Assembly: GCF_900499075.1 (NCBI RefSeq)
Contig: NZ_UIHC01000026.1
Coordinates: 1 to 45,769, forward strand
Length of the DNA: 45,769 bases
Direction of reading: 5' to 3'
DNA from: Roseinatronobacter ekhonensis
Lineage (GTDB): Bacteria; Pseudomonadota; Alphaproteobacteria; Rhodobacterales; Rhodobacteraceae
The notes below the pieces were generated by a model. The model was not told the DNA's origin, made no database searches, and saw only the letters and a list, made by a program, of their open reading frames with translations. A program made the position numbers and the translations under genes. This document shows, piece after piece, positions 1 through 8,028 of the stretch; the stretch's first letter is position 1, and every line of letters begins with the position of its first letter.

Positions 1-153
1 GCGACAGGCTGAGATGGCCATCTTCGAATATATCAATGGCTTCTACAATCCGCGCCGCCGTCACTCAGCACTGGGCTGGAAAAGCCCGGTCGCATTCGAA
101 CGAAAGGTAGCTTAAACGAGCACTTGGGGCGGCACAAAAACGGGACAGGTCCA
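1..153 (+). mobile_element. Right end of an IS3-family insertion sequence
   Basis: The window opens inside an IS3-family element. The transposase reading frame stops at 115, and about 10 bp later comes a GC-rich end running to about 153. Read on the minus strand, that end starts TGGACCTGTCCC, which looks like an IS3-type terminal inverted repeat. The left end lies outside the window, so the target duplication cannot be checked. From 154 to the tRNA at 324 I see no gene or clear signal. The outer boundary is an inference from the repeat-like end. Confidence 0.7.
2..115 (+). CDS. IS3-family transposase OrfB, C-terminal end only
   Basis: This is the last 37 codons of an open frame that enters from the left edge and stops with TAA at 113-115. 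It contains the IS3 OrfB tail motif FYNPRRRHSALGW followed by SPVAFE, which is typical of the end of the integrase catalytic domain (rve_3 region). The DDE residues and the start lie outside the window. OrfB normally works with OrfA through programmed frameshifting; neither OrfA nor the slippery site is visible. Whether the full copy is intact is unknown. Confidence 0.9.
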   Translation, partial: RQAEMAIFEYINGFYNPRRRHSALGWKSPVAFERKVA

Positions 154-323
154 TCACTCCAAATTAAAAACAGGCAGATCAGCAAGATAAAAAGGGTGTT
201 TCGGGCATCGCCCTGCAAGACTGAAAAAATGCAGGATTTGTCGGTCTTGCCTTGGGTATAGCAAGAACACGCAAAATCCTATGCCCATTCGGTGACTTGG
301 GCAACGTTGCAATTTGGGAATTT

Positions 324-400
324 TGGTAGCGGAGGAGGGACTTGAACCCCCGACACGCGGATTATGATTCCGCTGCTCTAACCACCTGAGCTACTCCGCC
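324..400 (-). tRNA. tRNA-Met (anticodon CAT), probably the elongator
   Basis: Read on the minus strand the 77 bases fold as a tRNA. The acceptor arm GGCGGAG pairs with CTCCGCT (first pair G-U), the D arm carries AGCTCAGGTGGTTAGAGC, the anticodon stem GCGGA/TCCGC encloses the loop ATCATAA with anticodon CAT, the T arm carries GTTCAAGTC, and CCA is encoded. A CAT anticodon can be elongator Met, initiator Met or lysidine-modified Ile. The paired 5' end argues against initiator, and the overall sequence resembles the alphaproteobacterial elongator. Ile2 cannot be fully excluded without comparison. It lies about 60 bp downstream of selU on the same strand. Confidence 0.88.
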
Positions 401-461
401 GGACCGAGAGTGCGTTTAAGTGAGCCCGCGGAGAGCGTCAAGCCCTCAAGCGGTGTCCGTT

Positions 462-1520
462 TCAAGATTTCGGCCCCTTACGCGCAGCGGTATCACACAA
501 GGTGTGTGCCGCCTGTTTCAGCGTGGTTTGGGACATGTCGGCCAGCGTGATTTTTTCCAGCACGGTCGCGCTGCGCGGGGCTGGGGCATAGCGCCGGTCG
601 TAATGCTGCGCGATCAGGTCTCGGGCCAGATCAACGGGTTGCGCGATCATGGCCTGCCATGCCTGCACACGCGCGGCGGGGTGATGTTTGCGCAGTCCGT
701 CCAGTATCTGGGAAAGCTGGGCGCTATCTTGCGACATCTGCGCGTATCGCTCTGCAATATAGTGCGCACGGGCATCCAGCGGTGCGGTGATCTGCACCAG
801 ATCGGCCCCGCGCATTGCATCCCAAAGCGCGGGGGGCAGCCGAATTGCGCCTATACGGTTGGATTCGGCTTCAATCAACACGGGCCTCTTGGGGTCCAGC
901 ATGGCCATGGCGCGCGCCAGCCGTGTCTCGAACAGTTTTTGCGAAGGTTGCGGACCGGTGCTGCCGAAGACAGAGCCACGATGCTGCGCAAGTCCTTCAA
1001 GGTCGATCACCTGCGCCCCCATGGCGGCTGCGTGATGCAGGATGTCGGTCTTGCCAGTGCCCGTGCCACCATCCAGAAGCAGCACGGGGGCCGGAAACGC
1101 GGTTTCATAAAGCTGCGTCTGCACCATGCGACGCCAGCTTTTATAACCGCCCTCCAGCACGGATACCCGCCAGCCGATCTGTGACAGGATTGTCGCGAAA
1201 GACCCAGAGCGCTGCCCGCCCCGCCAGCAGTAAACCAAGGGCGCCCAGCCACCCGGCTTGTGCACAAGTGCCGTTTGCAGATGGTGCGCGGCATTTTGTG
1301 CGACGAGGGCTGCGCCGATCTTGCGCGCTTTGAACGGGCTGTCCTGGGTGTAGATCGTGCCGACCTGCGCGCGCTCTGCATCCGACAGGACCGGCAGGTT
1401 GATCGCGCCGGGTACATGGTCTTGGGCATATTCGGATGGCGCGCGTACGTCGATGATTGTCTCGAACGGGGACGCGCACAGATCGCGCAACGTGTCGGGG
1501 GTGTAGCGGGATAGACTCAT
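462..1520 (-). CDS. selU: tRNA 2-selenouridine synthase SelU (MnmH)
   Basis: SelU replaces sulfur of 2-thiouridine at the wobble position of certain tRNAs with selenium through a geranylated intermediate, using selenophosphate. The 352-residue protein has an N-terminal rhodanese domain with the catalytic Cys98 in the motif YCWRGG, followed by a P-loop domain with GGTGTGKT at about 151-158. Length and order fit the family. The frame is open further upstream, but the ATG at 1520 begins the conserved rhodanese domain; the upstream extension is not conserved-looking. It is followed on the same strand by tRNA-Met. Function requires SelD, which is not in the window. Confidence 0.93.
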   Translation of the reverse strand: MSLSRYTPDTLRDLCASPFETIIDVRAPSEYAQDHVPGAINLPVLSDAERAQVGTIYTQDSPFKARKIGAALVAQNAAHHLQTALVHKPGGWAPLVYCWRGGQRSGSFATILSQIGWRVSVLEGGYKSWRRMVQTQLYETAFPAPVLLLDGGTGTGKTDILHHAAAMGAQVIDLEGLAQHRGSVFGSTGPQPSQKLFETRLARAMAMLDPKRPVLIEAESNRIGAIRLPPALWDAMRGADLVQITAPLDARAHYIAERYAQMSQDSAQLSQILDGLRKHHPAARVQAWQAMIAQPVDLARDLIAQHYDRRYAPAPRSATVLEKITLADMSQTTLKQAAHTLCDTAARKGPKS

Positions 1521-1559
1521 CCCGGTGCTATAGTCGGTCTGCGACCCCCTTACACCCAC

Positions 1560-1588
1560 AAAAAAATGGCGCGGGCAAAGCCGCGCCA
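1560..1588 (-). terminator. Intrinsic terminator of the DUF1127 gene
   Basis: The minus strand reads TGGCGCGG, a six-base loop, then CCGCGCCA, followed at once by seven T. The perfect 8-bp GC-rich stem plus T-run is a textbook rho-independent terminator. It sits 24 bp after the DUF1127 stop codon and insulates selU, which lies further along the same strand. Confidence 0.88.
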
Positions 1589-1611
1589 AGTCAGAGAGAA
1601 CTGGTATGCGC

Positions 1612-1839
1612 CTATGGGCGCCAGAAGGGCTTTTGACCTTCGCGCCATGCTTGCGCTTGCGTCAGGCCAATATCGCGCAGGCCGCCCGCGTCCAGTTTGT
1701 GCAAGTCTTGGCGGGTGCGGCGGCGTTCTGACCATTTTGCCACGGCGACAGCCACACGCAGCGCCAGAACCGAAATCGCCGGCAGCGTGGTCGCTGTGGT
1801 CAGATAGGCGAGGGCAGGGCGGGTGATGGTCTGTGTCAT
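1612..1839 (-). CDS. DUF1127 small protein
   Basis: This small protein of 75 residues has a hydrophobic N-terminal half (about 10-35), then a basic stretch with RRRTRQDL and the C-terminal DUF1127 motif LDAGGLRDIGLT. Family members are short, often stress- or phosphate-regulated, and some bind RNA; no precise function can be assigned here. The chosen ATG at 1839 is preceded by AAGGAC about 6 bases upstream, whereas the frame also continues to 1869. It is divergently transcribed from the MocR gene with 94 bp between them, a common alphaproteobacterial pairing that suggests MocR controls it. It ends at a strong terminator. Confidence 0.85.
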   Translation of the reverse strand: MTQTITRPALAYLTTATTLPAISVLALRVAVAVAKWSERRRTRQDLHKLDAGGLRDIGLTQAQAWREGQKPFWRP

Positions 1840-1854
1840 GGCAGTGTCCTTTCG

Positions 1855-1900
1855 ATTGTATTGACACAATATTAGCTTTCGCTATATTGATACGATACAA
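1855..1900. promoter_or_regulatory. Symmetric inverted repeats in the DUF1127/MocR divergent promoter
   Basis: A 16-base element TTGTATTGACACAATA (1856-1871) is matched on the other strand by TTGTATCGTATCAATA (1900-1885). The two share TTGTAT at the start and CAATA at the end and lie symmetrically around position 1878. The first copy is also an internal palindrome ATTGT-N6-ACAAT (1855-1870). MocR-type regulators commonly bind paired repeats between themselves and a divergent gene, so this is the likely operator. Binding is inferred from position only. Confidence 0.55.
1861..1888 (+). promoter_or_regulatory. Sigma-70 type promoter of the MocR gene
   Basis: TTGACA at 1861-1866 and TATATT at 1883-1888 are separated by 16 bp and point at the mocR start at 1934. 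Both boxes are close to consensus and overlap the inverted repeats, so a bound regulator would block RNA polymerase. This fits autorepression. Confidence 0.6.
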
Positions 1901-1933
1901 ACTGCGAAGCGGCCTGTCCAAGGAAACATTGTT

Positions 1934-3337
1934 ATGGATACAATTTTGGCGCATTACGTTCCGGGGGCCGGGCGATCCAAGTTTCGCGATGTGGTGGCCG
2001 CCATTCGCGGGGCGATTGCCCAAGGCGTGCTTGAACCGGGCGACCAGTTGCCGCCCGTGCGCGACTTGGCATGGACGCTGGGCATGACGCCGGGCACCGT
2101 GGCCCGTGCCTATGCCGCGCTGACGGACGAGGGCGCGACCGAGGGGCAGGTCGGACGCGGCACATTCATCGCGCGCCCGCAACCGCCGGTGCAATTCGTG
2201 CCAGAGCCTTGGGTTGAGAGCACGCTCGCCGCCGAGGGCGATGAGCAGATCAGCCTGTTTGCGACCGCGCTTCCCGATATGGGGCAGGTGGCGCTGATCC
2301 ATGACGGCTTTGCGCGGTTGGCCGAACGCGCTCCGCGCGATCTCCTGGCCTACCCGTCGCGTGCCGGGTTCGCGCCCGCGCGGCGTGCCGTGCTGCATTG
2401 GCTGGAAGGCGCGGCCCTTGGGCCGATAGACCAAGAGGATATCGTGCTGTCGCATGGCGGGCAGTCGGGTGTGTCGCTGGTCATGCAATCCGTATTACAA
2501 GGCCGCAAGCCGGTGGTGTTGCTGGAGGAACTGACCTATCCGGGCTTTCGTCGTGCCGCGCAGATATTGCGCGCCGATGTGGTGTCGGTGCCGATGGATG
2601 CACAGGGTATTATACCCGAAGCTTTGGCCGATCTGGCACAACGTCACGAGGCGCAGCTTTTGTGCACCTGCCCCGAAGTGCACAACCCGACCGGTATGTT
2701 CACGCCGGAAGCACGGCGCAGGGATATTGCACGGGTTGCGCGCCAACTCGGTCTGCATGTTCTGGAAGATGATTGCTATCGTTTGGGTGTGGCCCGTGCG
2801 TCCAGCTATCGCGCGCTCTTGCCCGATCTGGGGTGGTATGTGTCATCGCTTTCAAAATCATTGACCCCGGCCTTGCGCATCGGCTTTGCGGTCGCACCGC
2901 GTGCCCATGCCACCACCTTGCGCCGCGCCGCAGAGCACGGATTTTTTGGTTTGGCGCGGCCACTGGCCGATCTGACAGAAGACCTGCTGCAACGCCCTGA
3001 GACGATGGCGATCGCGGAAAAAGTTCGCGCGCGGTTGCAAAGCTATACCCGTGTGGCGGTAAATGGGTTGGGCGGCTACGATCTGCGCTGGGGCGATGAT
3101 GTGCCATTTCTGTGGCTGACCTTGCCCGAGGGGTGGCGCGCGGGATCGTTTACAAAAGCCGCTGCAAGCCGGGGTGTGCAGCTACGCTCTGCCGAAGATT
3201 TCGCCCTGCGCGACGCTCGCGTGCCCCACGCCGTGCGCATCGGGATCAACGCGCAAATCCCGCTTGGGCGGTTTGAAAGCGCCATTGCGCGGTTGCGCGA
3301 CCTGCTGGACAACCCGCCCGACGGGATGGTGGTTTAG
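1934..3337 (+). CDS. MocR/GntR-family regulator with aminotransferase domain
   Basis: The 467-residue protein fuses a winged helix-turn-helix (about 15-80, with the GntR signature around LEPGDQLPPVRDLA) to a fold-type I aminotransferase domain (about 110-455). PLP-site features are visible: the NPTG motif (Asn251), the aspartate pair in LEDDCY (279-280) and Lys308 in SLSKSL. Such proteins are transcription factors that sense PLP or an amino-acid adduct; known targets include PLP synthesis, taurine and GABA genes. Nothing here fixes the ligand. The start ATG has AAGGAAA about 8 bases upstream. The divergent partner is the DUF1127 gene. Its 3' end overlaps the convergent methyltransferase gene by 4 bp. 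Confidence 0.88.
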   Translation: MDTILAHYVPGAGRSKFRDVVAAIRGAIAQGVLEPGDQLPPVRDLAWTLGMTPGTVARAYAALTDEGATEGQVGRGTFIARPQPPVQFVPEPWVESTLAAEGDEQISLFATALPDMGQVALIHDGFARLAERAPRDLLAYPSRAGFAPARRAVLHWLEGAALGPIDQEDIVLSHGGQSGVSLVMQSVLQGRKPVVLLEELTYPGFRRAAQILRADVVSVPMDAQGIIPEALADLAQRHEAQLLCTCPEVHNPTGMFTPEARRRDIARVARQLGLHVLEDDCYRLGVARASSYRALLPDLGWYVSSLSKSLTPALRIGFAVAPRAHATTLRRAAEHGFFGLARPLADLTEDLLQRPETMAIAEKVRARLQSYTRVAVNGLGGYDLRWGDDVPFLWLTLPEGWRAGSFTKAAASRGVQLRSAEDFALRDARVPHAVRIGINAQIPLGRFESAIARLRDLLDNPPDGMVV

Positions 3338-3924
3338 CGCGTTTCGCGCCTGAAAACGGCCATCTGGCTTGCCCCGCCAAGCTTTGGGTGCGCGCCGCCC
3401 AGGTCTTGAAATACCACATCGTATCCATGCGCATGCGCGACCCGCGCAGCCCATGCGCGGAATTTGACGCGCGGCCACTCGAATTTGTGGTCAGGGTGGC
3501 GAAAGCGGTGGGGCGGCACACCCAGCAGCGTGTTGAATTCGGCATTGGGCGTGGTCACGACAAGCTTTGCAGGCCGCAAGGTCCGCCACAAGGCACGTTC
3601 CAGTTTCGACAGATGCGCCGGATCCAGATGTTCGATGACCTCGACCAGTGCGGCGCAGTCGAACCCGGCCAGATCGGGCGGCGGGTCCAGAGCAGAGGCC
3701 ATTCGTATCTCGACGCCAGCTTGGCGGGGCATGCGCGACCGCAGACGGGCCAAAGTCCCGGCGCAGGGGTCGATCCCGACCAGCCGTTCAAGCCCGTGTG
3801 TGCCCGCCAGCCGCAGCATCAACTCGCCATCGCCGCAGCCAAGGTCAAGCACCCGCGTCGGGGCGTCTGCAAGAATTTCGGCCAAGACCGTATCCAGTCG
3901 GTCGCGGTGCAACGCTGTTGTCAT
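3334..3924 (-). CDS. Hen1-type SAM-dependent methyltransferase, stand-alone
   Basis: A 196-residue class I methyltransferase. The SAM-binding loop LDLGCGDGE is at 27-35, an acidic strand end GID at 50-52. The later motifs EVIEH (95-99), TTPNAEFN (124-131) and FRHPDHKFEW (141-150) match the Hen1 catalytic core, in which two Glu and two His (here Glu95, Glu98, His99, His146) bind the metal that activates the RNA 3'-terminal 2'-OH. Bacterial Hen1 with RNA-repair activity is usually much longer and paired with Pnkp; here only the methyltransferase core exists and no Pnkp is nearby. It follows exoD by 15 bp on the same strand, so they may be cotranscribed. The RNA substrate is unknown. Confidence 0.75.
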   Translation of the reverse strand: MTTALHRDRLDTVLAEILADAPTRVLDLGCGDGELMLRLAGTHGLERLVGIDPCAGTLARLRSRMPRQAGVEIRMASALDPPPDLAGFDCAALVEVIEHLDPAHLSKLERALWRTLRPAKLVVTTPNAEFNTLLGVPPHRFRHPDHKFEWPRVKFRAWAARVAHAHGYDVVFQDLGGAHPKLGGASQMAVFRRETR

Positions 3925-3939
3925 GGCTGGCCTTTCACG

Positions 3940-4578
3940 TCAGGCAAAAAGCCACTGAAATATCTCGCCCGAAATCCGGTAGACAAAAAACGCTCCTGTC
4001 GCGGCCACCATATAGCCTGCCAGCATCAACACCCCGTCGCGAAACAGCAACCCCGCCGCGAACAGCGCAAGCGCGCAGGCGACAAAGCTTGTGACAAAGG
4101 GCATCAACTCTATCAGGGGCATGAAGAGTGGCATAATGCAGCAAATCAGCAGCGCAGGATAGTTGCCGGGGCGGTCGGTCAGCACGGTCAGGCGTTCGTT
4201 TATGAACGGATCAAGCCAATAGGCAAGCTTGCGCAAAAAACGCAGGCTTTGATCGAACCTGCGCGCGCTCAACCGTTTGCGCAGCAGGAATTCGGGCAGC
4301 CAGACCTTGTCATGTTTCAGCACGATCTGCATGGCAATCAGCCCGATGGCAATGCACAGCATCGTCGGCACTGTCGGGATGGCAGAGGCGGGCGAGACAA
4401 TCGCCAGTGCGGGCACCAGCAACATCGGCCCGAAGGACCGTGGCCCGAGCGTGTCGACAATGTTGCGCAGGGTCACACCGTCTGTGCTTCCTGCCTCTGC
4501 CACATGCTTGACCAGCCTGTGCAGATTGCCGCGCTTGTATTTGAGTTTCGCGCCGATAGGGCCGCGGTCGAAGGGCAT
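3940..4578 (-). CDS. exoD: ExoD-family inner-membrane protein
   Basis: The 212-residue protein matches the ExoD family: an N-terminal soluble stretch (about 1-45), then a long series of hydrophobic segments containing PRSFGPMLL and the C-terminal membrane block. ExoD was linked to exopolysaccharide production and alkali sensitivity in rhizobia, but its biochemical role is not known. The open frame extends a long way upstream into the nagA region; the ATG at 4578 is chosen because the family starts there and AAGGCGG lies upstream. It is followed after 15 bp by the Hen1-like gene. Confidence 0.82.
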   Translation of the reverse strand: MPFDRGPIGAKLKYKRGNLHRLVKHVAEAGSTDGVTLRNIVDTLGPRSFGPMLLVPALAIVSPASAIPTVPTMLCIAIGLIAMQIVLKHDKVWLPEFLLRKRLSARRFDQSLRFLRKLAYWLDPFINERLTVLTDRPGNYPALLICCIMPLFMPLIELMPFVTSFVACALALFAAGLLFRDGVLMLAGYMVAATGAFFVYRISGEIFQWLFA

Positions 4579-4672
4579 GTGCTTGGGCCGCCTTGAAATA
4601 GAATAGGGATTATATGGCGTTTGGCGCAGCTCTGCACCACTGCAATAACGCAAGCGTGAGCCTGTGCCGCGA

Positions 4673-5818
4673 CTATAGCTGTGCCGCCACCGATGCCGAT
4701 TGCGCTGCGCGCCAGACCTGACGGGGTTGGAGGGCATCGTCGAGAAGCACCATATCGGCTTGTGCCCCGGGCGTGAAACGCCCCAGATGGCGCGCCCCGA
4801 TCGTATCGGCGGGGATACGGCTGGCCATGGCGAGCGCGCGTTCCACCGGCACGCCCAGTCCGGCCAGATGCGCCACCGATTGAGGTAGCGAAATATCGGC
4901 ACCCGCCAGCGTGCCATCGGCCAGTGTCAGACGTTTGTTGCGGCGGAACACTTGCCGCCCGTTCAGCATGAAAGAACTGGCTGTGCTTCCTGCCGCCGCC
5001 ATCGCGTCGCTGACCAGAAACAGCCGATCCGGGGCCATCATGTTCAGGGCAACGCGCAATGGGTCCTCTGCCACATGCACGCCATCGGCAATAATGCCTG
5101 CGCGCGCATCGCTGCACAGCGTGGCACCGACCAGCCCCGGCGCGCGGTTGCCAAGCTGGCTCATGGCATTGAACAGATGGGTCACGCAGCTTGCACCATC
5201 AGCGAAGGCAGCGCGCGCTTCTTCGGCGGTGCAATTCGTGTGGCCAAGGCTGACGACCGCGCCCGCTGCCCGCAATCTTGCGATCTGCGCCGAGGTGACT
5301 GCGACCGGCGCCAATGTCACCATCAGCGCGGGCAGGTCATGCGCGGCTTGTTCCATTGCGGCCAGATCGGCCTCGTCCATCGGGCGGATCAGGGCCGGAT
5401 CATGCGCACCATGGCGGGCCGGGTCCAGATGCGGGCCTTCCAGATGAAGCCCGGCAAATCCGGGGATCTTGGCCTTTGCCGCCGCACGCGCGGCGGCAAG
5501 CACCCGCCCCGTCACGTCGGGCCGGTCCGTGATCAGCGTGGGCAGGATGCTGGTGGCCCCCAGGGCAAGATGCGCCGCGCAGATGCGGGCGATCTGGTCA
5601 ATGTCGGTGTCGGGGCCGATCATCTCGCCCCCGCCGCCATTGACTTGCAGGTCTACCATACCCGGCGCCAGCACCCCTGCGCCTGGCTCTGTCACCGGCA
5701 CACCTGCGGGGATCGTGTCGACCACAGCTTCGACACGCGCACCGTCCAGCAACAGCGCCCGGCCCGTATGTATCTGCCAGCCGTCGAAAATCTGGTCTGC
5801 CCGGAGCGCGCGTCGCAT
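4673..5818 (-). CDS. nagA: N-acetylglucosamine-6-phosphate deacetylase NagA
   Basis: NagA hydrolyses GlcNAc-6-phosphate to glucosamine-6-phosphate and acetate in the cytoplasm. The 381-residue amidohydrolase shows the metal ligand Glu127 in HLEGPH, His193 in LGHTN, His214 in THLFNAM and the catalytic Asp271 in LVSDAM. The length is normal. The start overlaps the stop of the SIS-domain gene by one base (TGATG), which implies translational coupling. It is the last gene of a kinase, deaminase, deacetylase operon. Confidence 0.95.
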   Translation of the reverse strand: MRRALRADQIFDGWQIHTGRALLLDGARVEAVVDTIPAGVPVTEPGAGVLAPGMVDLQVNGGGGEMIGPDTDIDQIARICAAHLALGATSILPTLITDRPDVTGRVLAAARAAAKAKIPGFAGLHLEGPHLDPARHGAHDPALIRPMDEADLAAMEQAAHDLPALMVTLAPVAVTSAQIARLRAAGAVVSLGHTNCTAEEARAAFADGASCVTHLFNAMSQLGNRAPGLVGATLCSDARAGIIADGVHVAEDPLRVALNMMAPDRLFLVSDAMAAAGSTASSFMLNGRQVFRRNKRLTLADGTLAGADISLPQSVAHLAGLGVPVERALAMASRIPADTIGARHLGRFTPGAQADMVLLDDALQPRQVWRAAQSASVAAQL

Positions 5819-6840
5819 CAGACCGTCTCTGTTACTTTGCGCAGGTGGCGCGGCGTGTCGGGCTGCAAGCCGCGACGGCGTGCCAGCGCCTCTATGAAGA
5901 CATAGAAGCTGACGACGCTCAGAAGCGGGTCCAAAAGCGGGTGCAATGGTGCGGCGCGTGGCAATTCCGTGGTGCCTGCAACCTTGTCGGTCACGAACAC
6001 ATCTGCGCCTTGGCCTGCAAGCTTGGCGGCGGTGTCACAAAACCCATCGCGCGCGGCATCATCGCAGATCAGGCCCAGCACCGGAAAACCGCGTTCCACA
6101 AGTGCGGACGGGCCATGCAGAACCTCGGCAGCGGAATAGGCTTCGGCATGAATGGCGCTGGTTTCCTTGAACTTGAGCGCGATTTCAGACGCAATCGCAT
6201 ATCCCGGTCCGCGCCCCAGCACATAGAGCGCAGGCGCGCGCACCAGGCGGTCGGCAAGGGGCGACCAGTCTTGCGCAAGTGCCGTAGCACAGGCGTCGGG
6301 CAACTTGGCCAACGCGGTTTTCAGCGCAGTATCTTCGGCCCAATGGGCCAGCATGGCCAAAGCGGCGACCACAGAGGTGACAAAGGTCTTGGTGGCCGCA
6401 ACGCTTTGCTCTGGTCCGCAACCCAGCGGCAGGCAGAAATCGGCGGTTGCGCCAAGCGGCGCTTCGGGGTGGTTGGTGATGGCCAGTGTCTTGGCCCCGG
6501 CGGATGCACTGGCGCGGGTCATCGCCACGATATCGGGGCTTTTGCCAGACTGCGAAATCCCCACGCAAAGCGTGCGTGGCAGGCGCAGCGGCACACCGTA
6601 GACCGATGCAACCGATGGGCCGACAGAGGCAACGGGCACCCCCGTGAGGATTTCGCAAGCATATTTCATATAAGTCGCCGCGTGGTCGGACGAGCCGCGC
6701 GCAACACTGGTTACAAGTTGGGGGTCATGCGCGCGAAGCGCGGCACCGATGTCGTCCAGTGTTGCGGCATTGCATGTCAGCATTTCACGCACCCGATCCG
6801 GAATTTCCGCAATCTCGCGCGCCATATGGGTTTCGGTCAT
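5818..6840 (-). CDS. SIS-domain sugar-phosphate deaminase, NagB-II type
   Basis: A 340-residue double-SIS protein that lacks the N-terminal glutaminase domain of GlmS. The first SIS domain has ARGSSDHAAT (about 47-56) and GISQSGKSPD. This architecture is that of NagB-II (AgaS-like) deaminases, which convert glucosamine-6-phosphate to fructose-6-phosphate and ammonia. The neighbours, a GlcNAc-type kinase before and NagA after, support that role. It overlaps the kinase stop by 4 bp (ATGA). A glutamine-independent isomerising role cannot be told apart by sequence alone. Confidence 0.88.
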   Translation of the reverse strand: MTETHMAREIAEIPDRVREMLTCNAATLDDIGAALRAHDPQLVTSVARGSSDHAATYMKYACEILTGVPVASVGPSVASVYGVPLRLPRTLCVGISQSGKSPDIVAMTRASASAGAKTLAITNHPEAPLGATADFCLPLGCGPEQSVAATKTFVTSVVAALAMLAHWAEDTALKTALAKLPDACATALAQDWSPLADRLVRAPALYVLGRGPGYAIASEIALKFKETSAIHAEAYSAAEVLHGPSALVERGFPVLGLICDDAARDGFCDTAAKLAGQGADVFVTDKVAGTTELPRAAPLHPLLDPLLSVVSFYVFIEALARRRGLQPDTPRHLRKVTETV

Positions 6841-7712
6841 TCGGTAAGTCCTTTGGTTTTGGCCAAATGGCGGGCACGCCAGAGCGCCCCGTCCAGTGCA
6901 GTGCCTTTGGGTGGTGTGATGTGCAGGGGCGGGCTTGTGCCTTGCGCGATCCGGTCCAGCAGAACCGGACCTAGCCCGCCCGTTGCCGCGACAGGCAATT
7001 CGGCGTTACCGGCCTGCAAATGGCGGATAGCCTTCAACAGATAGGCACAGCCCTCGTCCAAAATGCGGCGGGACAACGCACAGCCTGCTTTGTCCAACGC
7101 AACGATCTGCGGTGCAAGCGACGCGAAATCGGCGGGCCGGGACGCGGATGTAAAGGCCAGAAGCGCCGGCACGGTTTTGAAGCGTGCCCAGACGGCTTTG
7201 GCAAGCGGTGCATCCGGAACAAGCCCGTCGCGCACATGAAGCGCGGCAGACAGGGCGCGCCGCCCAAGCCATGCGCCGCCAGCCTCATCGCCCAACGCGA
7301 AGCCGTAGCCGCCCACCCGTTGCATCTGCCCCCCGACCTGCCGCGCCAGCACAGATCCGGTGCCAACTGCCATGACGATCCCGTCCGCATCTTCGAACGC
7401 GCCGGACAGGGAAATATCTATGTCGCCCAAAACCGTCAGGTTCGGGTAGGGCAAGGCCGCCGAAAGCCGCGCGGCTGCGCCGGATTCGGATGCACCAGCC
7501 AAGCCAAGGACGATATGCAGGTCAGTGTCGGCATAGTCTTCGGCAGCCAGCAGGCGGGCCAACACATCGCTGATCTGCTGCTCTGCGCCGGTGGGGTCGG
7601 AATGGATATTGGCGCTGCCTCCCTCGAAAATGGCGCCAAGGCTTCCATCAGCACGGGCAGCGCGTGCACGGCACCCGGTGCCGCCCCCATCAAGGCCAAT
7701 ATACAGCGTCAT
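6837..7712 (-). CDS. BadF/BadG-type kinase, probable N-acetylglucosamine kinase
   Basis: The 291-residue protein has the ASKHA-fold phosphate-binding loop GLDGGGTG near residue 6, a second nucleotide loop in MAVGTGSVLA, and the motif GDEAGGAWLG found in the BadF/BadG/BcrA ATPase family that includes eukaryotic-type GlcNAc kinase. Its position as first gene of the nag operon indicates that it phosphorylates GlcNAc (or a related amino sugar) after ABC import. It could also act on glucosamine. The operon is divergent from the ABC transporter operon, 316 bp away. Confidence 0.85.
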   Translation of the reverse strand: MTLYIGLDGGGTGCRARAARADGSLGAIFEGGSANIHSDPTGAEQQISDVLARLLAAEDYADTDLHIVLGLAGASESGAAARLSAALPYPNLTVLGDIDISLSGAFEDADGIVMAVGTGSVLARQVGGQMQRVGGYGFALGDEAGGAWLGRRALSAALHVRDGLVPDAPLAKAVWARFKTVPALLAFTSASRPADFASLAPQIVALDKAGCALSRRILDEGCAYLLKAIRHLQAGNAELPVAATGGLGPVLLDRIAQGTSPPLHITPPKGTALDGALWRARHLAKTKGLTE

Positions 7713-8028
7713 TTTTCACCTCATCATTTGATCTAATACCACAGTAATACCAAAAGGAAAGAGGCTTTGGCCGACGACCTGATACCGCGAGCCGGAGACG
7801 GGAAAATTTATCATGGTACCTTTATATCATTTATTTTCATATAAATAGGCTAAAACCTTCTGGTTGAATGCCAGACATCTATCACCCAAACGAGGTTTTG
7901 AAAAAGAAAACTCTGGACAAGTGGTATTAGTTTGGCATTACATGTGGCGCAGGGGATGCATGGGGACTACACCGCCAGTAACGTGCGGTGGACCATTGCG
8001 TCCTTCGGCAACACGGAGGTTCCACAAA
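7713..8028. promoter_or_regulatory. Divergent nag control region with TAATACCA repeats
   Basis: This 316-bp gap separates the nag operon from the ABC operon. TAATACCA occurs twice in direct order at 7734-7741 and 7745-7752, 11 bp apart, and the opposite orientation GTGGTATTAG occurs at 7921-7930, the exact reverse complement of 7733-7742. A related TGGTACC lies at 7814-7820. The middle (7821-7860) is AT-rich and probably holds the promoters. The likely binder is the GntR/UTRA protein at the end of the ABC operon. No gene is seen here; an open frame extends upstream of the binding-protein ATG but looks non-coding. Confidence 0.55.

Noticed and set aside
154-400. tRNA-Met as an integration site for a genomic island
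   Set aside because: An IS lies near the tRNA 3' end, but I saw no integrase gene and no second copy of the tRNA 3' end in the window.
3388-4596. 402-residue open frame on the plus strand
   Set aside because: It runs antisense to both the Hen1-like and exoD genes and has no recognisable domain or ribosome site.
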